A DNA stretch of 33,324 nucleotides, taken from contig NZ_VZZJ01000039.1 in NCBI RefSeq assembly GCF_008806345.1, forward strand, positions 1-33,324, read 5' to 3'. A program made the translations under genes and the position numbers. Numbering within the stretch: position 1 is the first letter of the stretch; the number at the start of each line of letters is the position of its first letter. This document shows, one piece after another, positions 25,122-32,983 of the stretch. A model generated the notes under the pieces. It searched no databases. It was not told the origin of the DNA and was given only the letters and a program-made list of their open reading frames with translations. This DNA is from Methylobacterium planeticum. GTDB lineage: Bacteria; Pseudomonadota; Alphaproteobacteria; Rhizobiales; Beijerinckiaceae.

Positions 25122-27086
25122 CTACCGCGTAGCCTCCTGCCGAGCCGCCTGGATCAAGCGGTCGCCATCCTCGCGCAGAAGCAGGCGATCTCTGACCAGC
25201 GCGTCCACGGACTTGCCCACTGCAGCAAGGTAGGCATCCAGATTCGGGTAGCGTTCCTCCAACGAGCGCCGCGGATCCCCGTTGGCCTCTCGCTCGGCCC
25301 GTGTGCGGGCAAACGGAAGCTGGCTGCCCTCGCGGTCGCACAGGGCGCCCGCTGGGAAGGGATCAGTGTAGAGGTTCCAGCCCGTGAAGGTCGCGCGCGG
25401 CGCGGCAACGGCCGGCAGGCGAATGCCTGCCACGTCGTTGCCGTCGGCATCGACGCGCGGCACGAGCGGCCGGTATTGCGGTCCCGCCTCGGGATGGGGA
25501 TCGACGTAGGTGCTGAAGCGCGCGATCGTGTTCGGCGCGGTCGGGACTGGCGCACCGACGATGAAGGGAAAGCCGGTCGCGGCTGCCTCGACCAGCGTGC
25601 CATCCGACACGCGCGGAATCCGGCTCTCCGGCGGCATTGTGCCATCCGTCGCCCACTCCTCAAGCGCGACCAGAAGAGCTCGGAGGGCAGGTGCTGGATT
25701 GAGGGTGCTGCGCGTGTTCGCGCAAGGGCCCCTGTTCGAGGCCAGTCCAGCGCGCCCATAGTGGAAGGCGCTCGAGACCAAGTAGGCACGCGCCGTGTCG
25801 GGCAAGGCTATGTCGTTGCGACCGAGCGGATCCGTCGTGAGCAGCGAGGCACCCTTCTGCCAGTACTCGGTGCCGGTGTTCACCTCGATCAGGAGCGGGT
25901 CGAAGCCGTCATTGCGCAGGAGCGCGCCGGTCCGTCCCGTCACCGGGTCGTGCTGGGGCGTCGCGGAGAACGGGAAGGCATTTTCCGGAAAGAGATGATC
26001 CTCGTGCTGCGTGTTCGTTCGGGATGGCTGGCCGAAGCGCGCGTTGAGGAAGACCCCGCCGATCCCCGCGATGTGGGACAGCACGCCGTCAAAGACCCGA
26101 TGCCCGGCCTCGTCGCGATTGAAGCCCTGATAGATGAAGTCGCGCAGGTAGCGCCCGCTCTGCGAGATGCCGAGCGCGACCGCGTGCCGGATCAGCCCGC
26201 CCGCCGGGTTGGCGCCACTAGCGGCATCGCCGCGCAGGTAGGCGACCACGTCGCGCGTCGCGGCGAAGCCGATGCCGAGCACCTTCGGTTCGGTGGCCTG
26301 GTAGGTGAACTGGTAGATCGATCCCGGCAGCGGCTTGGTGCCCTTGGGCAGGAGTTCGAGTTGCCGCGCCGTCGCGTAGTGCCACGCCTCTGGCGGAACG
26401 AGCCTGGGCGGATCGGCCTCCCGGCGGCGCACGGTCAGCTTCGTGCCGGCCTTGTCCTGGTTGGCCGCCTTGAAGGTAAGATAGAATGGCGCCTCCGGCG
26501 GACCGCGCGTCGCGCTGACGAGCTCGTCGCGCACAGTCTCCACGATTGGCGTGCCGTTCCGGGAGGCCACCGGCACGTCGATCGCCATGCCGCCCTGCTG
26601 GCGCAACGCGTCCGCCTCCCAGCCCGACCAGACGATGGTGTCGCCGCGACGCAGGACGAGGCCGGTGCCGGCATCGATGGCGCTGCGCGGATCGTTGACG
26701 GCTTGGGCCGCCTGGGCCGGCGCATCCAGCACCCAGTTAAACAGGAACTTGCGGCCGCGGTTCAGCACTTCGAACAGCAGCGTGCCGCTGCCGCGCGCGG
26801 GGTCTTTCGGGCGCAAGATGAACAAGTCAGTCTTGTACTCGACCATGCCGCGTGCATTGCGCGGCGCGAGCGCGATGTCGACAATGCCGGCATTGGCCGG
26901 GCCGGCCGGATCGAGCTCGCCGTGGGCGGCTCCGGTGACCCGCTCGTAAGCGCCGGCAGATCCAAATTCTGCGCCTTCGGCAAACGGCTCGACGGTGGCA
27001 ATCTCGATGCTGGTGATGCGCGCCTGGGCCGGCGTGACGCCGAGCGCGCACCCGAGCGCGCAGGCCAGAACCCGACCGGTCCTCAT
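25122..27086 (-). CDS. Exported alpha/beta hydrolase domain protein (Abhydrolase_10 type)
   Basis: 654 residues after a GGGGGGAG ribosome site. The leader MRTGRVLACALGCALGVTPAQA is a Sec signal. The rest matches large proteins annotated as alpha/beta hydrolase domain-containing: EIATVEPFAEGAEFGSAGAYERV at the start, DLFILRPKD, LLFEVLNRGRK, and the serine elbow GISQSGRYLRDFIYQGFN at residues 306-323, followed by DGVLSHIAGIGGVFLNARFGQPSR. The biochemical role of this family is not settled; ester hydrolysis in the periplasm is likely. A 696-codon frame on the opposite strand is only its shadow. It is first of the minus-strand run leading into the MetX-like, small exported and MBL-fold genes. Confidence 0.88.
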   Translation of the reverse strand: MRTGRVLACALGCALGVTPAQARITSIEIATVEPFAEGAEFGSAGAYERVTGAAHGELDPAGPANAGIVDIALAPRNARGMVEYKTDLFILRPKDPARGSGTLLFEVLNRGRKFLFNWVLDAPAQAAQAVNDPRSAIDAGTGLVLRRGDTIVWSGWEADALRQQGGMAIDVPVASRNGTPIVETVRDELVSATRGPPEAPFYLTFKAANQDKAGTKLTVRRREADPPRLVPPEAWHYATARQLELLPKGTKPLPGSIYQFTYQATEPKVLGIGFAATRDVVAYLRGDAASGANPAGGLIRHAVALGISQSGRYLRDFIYQGFNRDEAGHRVFDGVLSHIAGIGGVFLNARFGQPSRTNTQHEDHLFPENAFPFSATPQHDPVTGRTGALLRNDGFDPLLIEVNTGTEYWQKGASLLTTDPLGRNDIALPDTARAYLVSSAFHYGRAGLASNRGPCANTRSTLNPAPALRALLVALEEWATDGTMPPESRIPRVSDGTLVEAAATGFPFIVGAPVPTAPNTIARFSTYVDPHPEAGPQYRPLVPRVDADGNDVAGIRLPAVAAPRATFTGWNLYTDPFPAGALCDREGSQLPFARTRAEREANGDPRRSLEERYPNLDAYLAAVGKSVDALVRDRLLLREDGDRLIQAARQEATR

Positions 27087-27498
27087 GCTCTCCCCCCAAC
27101 GCGCGGCTCGTTCGGAAGGCCGACGGTGGTAGCAAACACAGATCGCACTGCACGTCGAGCAGGGTGGCCGCGGAGGCGTTGCGTTTTCGAGCAGCCTGTC
27201 AGCCGGTGAGACTGTAGACCCAACCCGACCTCACGGCACATCCCATCTCGCGATCGGAATTGGCCTCTCCGATTCTATAAATTGCGATCGACATTTCGAA
27301 TCGGGTCCCAATTGTCATTCGATGAGGCCGCTCACGCGAGAGCGTGCCCAGAGTCTGTTACTGCAAACAACCGCTGCAAAATATGATCTCACAGACTCTG
27401 GAGCTGATGCAGCAGATGAGGTCAGGACTGCGAAGTGTTCAGGCCAGTCAAACGCAGGGGCAATCGAGAGTATCCCGTCGCCTCCGTTCTTTCACAGC
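27087..27498. other. Intergenic region upstream of the exported-hydrolase operon
   Basis: About 410 bp that must include the promoter of the operon starting at 27086. AT-rich stretches occur near 27270-27320, but no clear promoter pair is evident. It contains the inverted repeat at 27348-27401. Confidence 0.45.
27348..27401. repeat. Inverted repeat CCAGAGTCTGT-N32-ACAGACTCTGG
   Basis: Perfect 11-bp arms with a 32-nt spacer. It might be a terminator-like hairpin, a regulator site or the ends of a very small element. There is no duplication at the borders that I can see. Confidence 0.45.
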
Positions 27499-28158
27499 CT
27501 AACGTTCGCCGGGCTTGAATGGCGGATCTTTGCCCGGTGGCACGCCCTCCTCTGCCATGCTCAACAACATGGCGACGGTGACGTAGGTGCCAGTCAGCGC
27601 AGTCAGATCCACAACCCCCTGGTCGCCGAGCACCTGTTTCGCGCGAGCGAAGGTCTCGTCCGAGACCGCCTGCTTGGTGGAGAGCTCCATGCAGAAATCG
27701 TAGACGGCGACCTCGTCGGGCTTCATATTCTCAGGTCGCTTGTTCGCCTTCAGGTCGGCTGCGACTTGTTCTGAGAGCCCGGCTTTGATCGCCAGCGGGT
27801 AGTGGGCATACCACTCGACCTGCGAGCGCCAGAGGCGGCCCTGGATCAGGATGGCAAATTCGTTCAGTCGGGTCGGGACCGAGGTGTGCCAGCGCAGGTA
27901 GTCGAGGAGATCGTACATCCGCTGCGCCATCTCCGGGCTGCGGATCATAGGATTGTAGGGACCGGCGAGCCCGACGCTTGAGACCTTCATGATCTTCTCA
28001 CCAACCGGGCGTTGCGCCGGCGTGAGCTGGTCCAAGGTCAATTGCGGGAAGCGAGGCTCACGCCTGGTCAAGCCCCACGACGTTGACGTTGCCAGCCATC
28101 CCCCGGCAGCCGCCACGACAACCACAGCTGCGACGCCTCCGACTTTGAGCACGCCCAT
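27499..28158 (-). CDS. Membrane-anchored carboxymuconolactone decarboxylase-family protein
   Basis: 219 residues; ATG at 28158 follows GGGAGGG by 4 nt (a TTG one codon earlier is less likely). Residues about 4-24 form a hydrophobic anchor or uncleaved signal (VLKVGGVAAVVVVAAAGGWLA). Residues about 40-205 match the all-helical CMD/AhpD fold: VSSVGLAGPYNPMIRSP, RLNEFAILIQGRLWRSQVEWYAHYPLAIKAGL, and DLTALTGTYVTVAMLLSMAEEG. The CxxC of AhpD peroxidase is absent, so it is nearer to the lactone-decarboxylase-like members. It may belong to the same exported pathway as the hydrolases downstream, though 412 bp separate them. Confidence 0.85.
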   Translation of the reverse strand: MGVLKVGGVAAVVVVAAAGGWLATSTSWGLTRREPRFPQLTLDQLTPAQRPVGEKIMKVSSVGLAGPYNPMIRSPEMAQRMYDLLDYLRWHTSVPTRLNEFAILIQGRLWRSQVEWYAHYPLAIKAGLSEQVAADLKANKRPENMKPDEVAVYDFCMELSTKQAVSDETFARAKQVLGDQGVVDLTALTGTYVTVAMLLSMAEEGVPPGKDPPFKPGER

Positions 28159-28371
28159 CAATCCCTCCCTGGCATGAGCGCGATCAAGCGCGCCTCTGTG
28201 AGATCGAGATAGTTCGTTATGCGCCTGCGAAGATCCAGATGTTTTGCTCGGCGGTGAGTCTACGCCAACGCCTATGTCGTGGGGCTCGGGCGAGCCGGCA
28301 GAGCTACCAGAAGCCCCATGGCGATCGCGAGGCTGGCACGACCTTGCCTGCGAAACAGATCGGCACGCTCC

Positions 28372-28572
28372 TCAGATCGTCAGGACAATCTTGTCGAAGT
28401 GCTCGTTCTTTTTCATACGGGCGAGCGCTGCCGGCGCCTCGCCCAGCGTGTACCGGCTGTCGATCGGCAGGCTGAACCGTCCGCCCGCGATCTCCTGCCA
28501 GATGCCCGCCCGGACGCGCTCGATGATCGCGCGCTGTTCCTCAATGGATCGGGTTCGGTTATGATGTGGCAC
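28372..28572 (-). pseudogene. C-terminal fragment of a quinone-oxidoreductase-type MDR protein
   Basis: The frame reads RTRSIEEQRAIIERVRAGIWQEIAGGRFSLPIDSRYTLGEAPAALARMKKNEHFDKIVLTI, the last 60 residues of NAD(P)H:quinone oxidoreductase/zinc-type alcohol dehydrogenase proteins, which usually have about 325 residues. The preceding Rossmann and GroES-like domains are missing in this frame, and only a possible short scrap (LTGALRGRIGVFAGA) is seen in another frame at about 28570-28620. It is a gene relic. Confidence 0.7.
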
Positions 28573-29006
28573 CGGCGAACACGCCGATCCGGCCCCGCAG
28601 CGCTCCGGTCAGCGCCGGCTCCGCCGGAGATCCGACGCGCCTCGCTCGTGGCTCCATCCCTCGCCAGCAGCGCCTCGAACGACACTCCGGCTCACCTCTC
28701 TATCAGCACGCTTCGCGTTCCATATCGCCCAATCGGCGCGGGCCGTCGGGCGGCGGGCCGCACGGCTCCATAAACGACCTTACGCGGACTGGGCGGCCTA
28801 ACAAGGTCTAGAGCACGAATGACCGCCTTGGAGTTCCTGCCCGAGCCGGCTGAATGTCGGCAAAGGGCGCAAAGGCGAAGGTCCGCGTCGCGGCGAGGAG
28901 CCAAGTTCCGGAAGTAGCACAATGCTCCCGGAACAACGATCGTCGACCGTCAGCTTCATCACACGGCGCCCCGCTGCGCGGTGACGCTGCTCTGGGATCG
29001 GGGGCA
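28573..29006. other. Intergenic region without recognised gene
   Basis: About 430 bp between the oxidoreductase fragment and phage-type genes. Frames are Arg/Ser/Pro rich and unconvincing. No repeat or RNA gene was recognised. Confidence 0.4.
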
Positions 29007-29301
29007 TCATGGGTCCGAGCCGTCCCTGACCTGCCGCCTCAGCTTCGACTTAAGGCACAGCACGGCACCAGGATGCGCCAGGGCCATATCAGCGCTTCGG
29101 CAGTGCACCAGGATGATGAAGTCGCCGCGAACGGGGAACGCCGGCAGGCTGGTCGCTTGATAGTGTCGGTCGAGTTGAGGAGCACAGTATGCTTCGCGAT
29201 AGCGGACGCGCGTGAAGACCCCCTTCGATCTTGACGCCGTCGGTCTTCTTGCGAGCGCTGCCCGCGAGGCTGGCGAAACTCGTGGCGAGCTTGGGCATCA
29301 T
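29007..29301 (-). pseudogene. Probable frameshifted small gene in the phage-like region
   Basis: Two minus-strand frames join into one protein-like sequence of 97 residues. The first, from ATG at 29301, gives MPKLATSFASLAGSARKKTDGVKIEG. Dropping one G in a five-G run at 29219-29223 leads to VFTRVRYREAYCAPQLDRHY and then a plausible beta-rich domain (FPVRGDFIILVHCRSADMALAHPGAVL) ending at 29007. Neither frame alone looks complete. No family is recognised. The case rests on composition alone, so a chance pairing of frames is possible. Confidence 0.35.
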
Positions 29302-29485
29302 TGTGCGTGGGGTCTTTCTGACGGGACATCTCGACCTTGAGAGGAGGTCAACCGAAAGCTCGCGGGTCACGGCATGATGCTGGATCGCGACCCGCGCCGA
29401 GCCGTTGCCCGGAGACATGACGGCAGGAGTAGATCCTGACACACTCAATCGCAAACAGAGGGAGGATGCCGGATCACGCTACGAG

Positions 29486-30037
29486 TTACGCCAGGGGAAT
29501 GTATGAGTCGAAGCCCTGGAAGGCGGTCGGCCGGTGCGGGCCGGCGTCTTCGGTCCCGGCTGACACGAGGCCGAGATCCTCGCAGAGACCTGCCACTAAG
29601 AGCACGGCATCTTCCTGAGCGGTGCCGTAGGCCTGCACCGCTGCGGTGGGCGTGGCGCCAGCTTCTTGAGCGGCGCAGGCGGCAACGGTCGGAAGGGCGT
29701 AGGCGATCGCGTGCGCTCCGAAGAGAGCGCCGCGGATGAAGAGGTCGGGCAGGTCTGGCCGATCGCGGTAGGCATCCGGGGTCGGGCAGGTGCCCGTCTG
29801 GGCGATGCGGGGCTGGCTCAACGGCTGTTCGGGCGTTCGGGTAGCGTTCGACGCCGAACGAGCTTCCGAACGACGGCCCGGGTCGGTGTTGGCCACCAGC
29901 GCCGTGCGCACTTCGGCGACGCGCCAGCCCAGCGGACCGCGCTCTGGGATCTGACCCCGCTTCTGCTTCTCATGCAGCGTCGAGCGGCTGAGGCCGATGG
30001 CCTTTGAGAGCTGCGCGTAGGAGGTCGCGAATTCCAT
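29486..30037 (-). CDS. Phage-type small HTH protein (terminase-small/excisionase-like)
   Basis: 183 residues. Residues 5-47 (TSYAQLSKAIGLSRSTLHEKQKRGQIPERGPLGWRVAEVRTALVANTDP) are a compact MerR/Nu1-like helix-turn-helix that reads like the DNA-binding start of a phage terminase small subunit or a plasmid or phage adaptor. A Ser/Arg/Pro linker follows, then a helical Ala-rich domain (LFIRGALFGAHAIAYALPTVAACAAQEAGATPTAAVQAYGTAQEDAVLLVAGL). No terminase large subunit is nearby. It sits 139 bp from a tail-type gene on the same strand, consistent with a degraded prophage. The name is uncertain. Confidence 0.6.
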   Translation of the reverse strand: MEFATSYAQLSKAIGLSRSTLHEKQKRGQIPERGPLGWRVAEVRTALVANTDPGRRSEARSASNATRTPEQPLSQPRIAQTGTCPTPDAYRDRPDLPDLFIRGALFGAHAIAYALPTVAACAAQEAGATPTAAVQAYGTAQEDAVLLVAGLCEDLGLVSAGTEDAGPHRPTAFQGFDSYIPLA

Positions 30038-30176
30038 GTCAGATCCGTTCGTTCGGCTTAAAAATCAGACTTGCAGCGAGGCAAAAGTCGGGAGCAACTC
30101 TGCCCGCAGAGGGTGGGGGTGCCCAGGGAGGACCCGCAGGTTCCATTCGTTGCTCAAATGTCACGCTTCGAGAGGT

Positions 30177-30782
30177 CTACAGCCCCGGCATCCCCATCAG
30201 GAACTCGATCTCGTGGCTGACGCGCTTCTCAAGCTCGTCGCCCATGACCTTGTCGAACGCCGCAGCGGTCGCCCCCTGCAGCATTTCGTCGGGGATGTAG
30301 ACGCCCGAGTTCTGAAGCCGCGCCTTGCCGCGCCAGGCGTGGCCGGCCGAGACGTTCTTGAAGACGTGACCGCCCATCACCGGGCCTTTGCGGTTCGGGA
30401 AGCGCCCGCCCTTCGTGAACGTCCCGGCGAAGAGCTGACGACGTCCGCGGGGCGCGGCCGAGACGCCGGCCCTGGTCTCCTTTGGGCTGAAGAACTTGAG
30501 ACTGATGTCGCCGCCGTGCGTGGTCAGCGTGTAGGTCAGGCTGCCCGCGTACCCGAACTGCTCGGCCGCGGCGGTCGCCTTGTTGACCTTCACGGCCCGG
30601 ACGATGGTCAAGCGCTTCAGGCCCGTCTGCTGGGTGAGCGCCCTGATGACTTGAGTGCGGGCTTTCGTGCCGGTGTGGTTCAGGGCTCTCGCCAACGCGA
30701 TGGGTGCGCGTGCGCCAAGCTCACCAAGCTGGTTCGAGAAGCGCTGGAGCAGGCCGTCGCCGGAGAAGGTTAGGCCGGTCAT
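30177..30782 (-). CDS. Prophage tail protein (minor tail protein Z-like)
   Basis: 201 residues from ATG at 30782 (MTGLTFSGDGLLQRFSNQLGEL); an upstream start at 30863 adds an unlikely Arg/Cys-rich leader. The helix ARAPIALARALNHTGTKARTQVIRALTQQTGLKRLTIVRAVKV is characteristic of the tail completion/minor tail protein Z group. It is followed by a beta-rich part (LTYTLTTHGGDISLKFFSPKETRAGVSAAPRGRR, GTFTKGGRFPNRKGPVMGGHVF) and a C-terminal helix. It would act in virion tail assembly. No neighbouring structural genes remain in the window, so it is probably a prophage leftover. Confidence 0.72.
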   Translation of the reverse strand: MTGLTFSGDGLLQRFSNQLGELGARAPIALARALNHTGTKARTQVIRALTQQTGLKRLTIVRAVKVNKATAAAEQFGYAGSLTYTLTTHGGDISLKFFSPKETRAGVSAAPRGRRQLFAGTFTKGGRFPNRKGPVMGGHVFKNVSAGHAWRGKARLQNSGVYIPDEMLQGATAAAFDKVMGDELEKRVSHEIEFLMGMPGL

Positions 30783-30958
30783 GCGCCGTGCTCTCGGTTG
30801 CGCTCTCGCATGTTGAAAGGCCTGGCGCCAGCACCTTGCAGAGGCCCTGACGCAACACCTCACAGGGATGGTTCACATCCGTACTGTTCAGTCTTGCGTT
30901 GCATTCGCGGCCCGATCACAACCGCTTTGCCGCCTCAGAATGCGGCTTGGGGGCTACG

Positions 30959-31399
30959 ATGATCAGAGGAAACGCGGTTGCCGCAGCGCTCGTCGCTGTG
31001 AGCCTTGGCGCATGCGGGAGCATCACGCGCGGCACGACGGAACGGATGGCGTTCCTCTCTGAGCCGCCCGGTGCTCAGATGGTCACGACGAAGGGCTATG
31101 CCTGCCCGGCGACGCCGTGTTCGCTTGAAGTCGACCGGTCCGACGAGTTCGATGTCACCTTCACCAAGCCCGGCTACCAGCCGCAGATGATACCGGTCCG
31201 GACCAAGGTGGCAGGGACCGGGGCAGCCGGCTTCGCTGGCAACATCCTGGCTGGCGGCGTGATCGGGATGGGGGTCGATGCTGCGACCGGGGCCGCTATG
31301 GACCACACGCCAAACCCGGTGAACGCTACGCTCGTCCCGGATGCGCTGCCGAGCGCTCAACGCGAGCGGCATCGCCGAAAGGGCAAGCCCGAGGTCTGA
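30959..31399 (+). CDS. Outer-membrane-type lipoprotein with PEGA-like segment
   Basis: 146 residues from ATG at 30959. The lipobox LVAVSLGACGS places the acylated Cys near residue 19, so the mature protein is a lipoprotein. Residues about 30-75 (RMAFLSEPPGAQMVTTKGYACPATPCSLEVDRSDEFDVTFTKPGYQPQMIPV) resemble a PEGA-type beta-sandwich with a likely disulfide (two Cys five residues apart). A Gly/Ala-rich hydrophobic stretch (GFAGNILAGGVIGMGVDAATGAA) follows and may contact the membrane. The Arg/Lys tail is basic. I recall closely similar lipoproteins in Methylobacterium; function unknown. It is monocistronic. Confidence 0.8.
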   Translation: MIRGNAVAAALVAVSLGACGSITRGTTERMAFLSEPPGAQMVTTKGYACPATPCSLEVDRSDEFDVTFTKPGYQPQMIPVRTKVAGTGAAGFAGNILAGGVIGMGVDAATGAAMDHTPNPVNATLVPDALPSAQRERHRRKGKPEV

Positions 31400-31539
31400 C
31401 GCGCAGGGTGGGGTGCTGCCTGATCAGCGCCCCATCGCCACCTCGTGCCGAGCCAACCCCTATACGTCCCCGGCGTTCAGCCTTCCGAAGCGCGCGCGCT
31501 CCAGAAGGGCTGGATCGAACCGCGACCCGACTGCAAATC

Positions 31540-31842
31540 ATGCCTCCCGAAAACGAGCCGGAAGCGGCCACCCGACCTGAGAAGCGCAAGGGCGGCGATC
31601 GTCACACCACGATGAAGCTGGCGACGATCCTGCTGGAGGACGGTGAGCAGATCCCGTGTGTCCTCAGGGATATGTCTGTGTCCGGAGCCAAGCTCGGCGT
31701 CGCGCGACGGCACGTGCTGCCCGAGAGCTTTGCGTTGAACTTCCCTGGCCGCGACCTGACCTGCCGTGTCCGCCGTGCCTGGAGGCGTGGTGACTTCGTG
31801 GGTGTCACGCTGCTGGCCGAGAACGAGCCGGTGCGCGAGTAG
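31540..31842 (+). CDS. Single-domain PilZ protein
   Basis: 100 residues from ATG at 31540; the 44-codon upstream extension is not protein-like. After a charged start, the sequence RKGGDRHTTMKLATILLEDGEQIPCVLRDMSVSGAKLGV contains the PilZ second motif DMSVSG and a first Arg-containing motif whose spacing (RKGGDR) is one residue longer than the usual RxxxR. PilZ domains bind cyclic di-GMP; the odd spacing makes binding uncertain. The end, RRAWRRGDFVGVTLLAE, completes the barrel. It stands alone, as many alphaproteobacterial PilZ proteins do. Confidence 0.82.
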   Translation: MPPENEPEAATRPEKRKGGDRHTTMKLATILLEDGEQIPCVLRDMSVSGAKLGVARRHVLPESFALNFPGRDLTCRVRRAWRRGDFVGVTLLAENEPVRE

Positions 31843-32064
31843 GCGCCCGCCGCGCTGCCAGCGCCGCACAAGCCGCATCGGTGATCTACCGGATCAACTC
31901 GACGGCACGCTCGGGAGCGACCTCGACGGATCGGCCTCCGCGCTCATCCCCGATCCGGATGCAAACCTTTTCGCCGGAGGCGTGGGCTGAGGCATGCATG
32001 GCTCTAATCGGTCTTGCCAAGTTTACGGTATTTACCGAAAGCTGTGATAATTTGATTCGGCGTG

Positions 32065-32226
32065 ATGGCGATGAGCACGGCTATGCCGGAAACTGATTTC
32101 ACTGGTAAGGTGGACGCAGCGGAAGAGATGCCTGCTGTGTTCACACGCTCTTGGCTTCTGATTGCTGTCTACACATGCGTCGCGGCAGCCATGCTGCTGT
32201 GGGTGGTCGCCTACGCGGTTTCCTGA
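32065..32226 (+). CDS. Small single-span membrane protein (53 residues)
   Basis: ATG at 32065 opens a 53-codon frame ending TGA at 32226. The first 27 residues are polar and acidic (MAMSTAMPETDFTGKVDAAEEMP), followed by one clear membrane helix, WLLIAVYTCVAAAMLLWVVAYAV, near the C-terminus. A strong hairpin follows 14 nt after the stop, which supports a real transcription unit. The ribosome site is poor; an ATG two codons later is equally possible. No family is recognised. Confidence 0.5.
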   Translation: MAMSTAMPETDFTGKVDAAEEMPAVFTRSWLLIAVYTCVAAAMLLWVVAYAVS

Positions 32227-32240
32227 GGGTCCGTAGAAAA

Positions 32241-32268
32241 GCCCCGCAGCGATACGATCGCTCGGGGC
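32241..32268. terminator. Strong hairpin after the small membrane protein
   Basis: GCCCCG-C-AGCGAT pairs with ATCGCT-CGGGGC around an ACG loop: 12 pairs with one bulged base. It is preceded by AAAA and followed by ACTTTC. It may serve the small gene on the plus strand. Confidence 0.65.
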
Positions 32269-32399
32269 ACGACTTTCAATTGGGGAGAAGCGGCAGGGCC
32301 TCTAGCGGCCTCACATCCGTCCTCGCGCTCGACCCGTGCATATTCTTCGTCGATCGAACGCGAGCGGGAGAATAAGGGCCGCCTTCAAGCTGTCAAGCG

Positions 32400-32930
32400 T
32401 TAGGAAGCCGATGCCTGAGCTTCAACTTCAACATCCGGCGTGTTTTCCAATGGAAGATCGCCAATGTTGGACGAAGCGTGTGCCTTATGCCGACTCGTCA
32501 ACGAACCGCGGGCCTCCTGCATAGGCAGGAAGGCCGCGAAGCCGACGGGCGATGCTACATCGTTGTAGATCGCCTCCATGCCGCCGCGCATATGGTAGGT
32601 CTCGTGCCAGATACCGACGCCGCGCGTATCCCGCAGGAAGTCTGCCCACCATTGCCGGTGAGGCTCGGACTTCGCCCAAGCCACCATGCTCTCCATGTCC
32701 TGCCAGTACCACCGCATGCCGACATGGAGCGGGCGCAGGCTGAAGATAATGTTGTTTTCGTAGTGCAGTAGGCCGTTGGGTCGGGCCGCTCCGACCTTGT
32801 CGATCCTCGGGCCGAAACCCAGCAACGTCTTGATGCCGTACCAGGTGCGAACTCGCATTCCGAGGTAGATGACGACGAGGTCCGGATGGCCCGAAAAATC
32901 CGGGACGATTTCTCGCCTCTTCGCAGCCAT
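32400..32930 (-). CDS. DUF4188 family protein
   Basis: 176 residues with GGAGGACG upstream. The pattern LVVIYLGMRVRTWYGIKTLLGFGPRIDKV, GLLHYENNIIFSLRPLHVGMRWYWQDMESMVAWAKSEPHRQWWADFLR and GVGIWHETYHMRGGMEAIYNDVASPVGFA is that of DUF4188, a dimeric alpha/beta-barrel-like family related to heme monooxygenase-like and aldoxime-dehydratase-like proteins. The His in WHETY is conserved in the family as I know it. The last 40 residues are low-complexity. The function is not established. It lies next to a NusG-like fragment in the same direction, 53 bp away. Confidence 0.8.
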   Translation of the reverse strand: MAAKRREIVPDFSGHPDLVVIYLGMRVRTWYGIKTLLGFGPRIDKVGAARPNGLLHYENNIIFSLRPLHVGMRWYWQDMESMVAWAKSEPHRQWWADFLRDTRGVGIWHETYHMRGGMEAIYNDVASPVGFAAFLPMQEARGSLTSRHKAHASSNIGDLPLENTPDVEVEAQASAS

Positions 32931-32983
32931 GCCTTCGTCCTCCGGATCGGTCCCGATAGCCAGACCCGACTTCTCCGCCTCTG

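Noticed and set aside
25119..27209. 696-codon open frame on the plus strand
   Set aside because: It is antisense to the Abhydrolase_10 gene, has Arg-rich composition and no domains. High GC content produces long shadow frames here.
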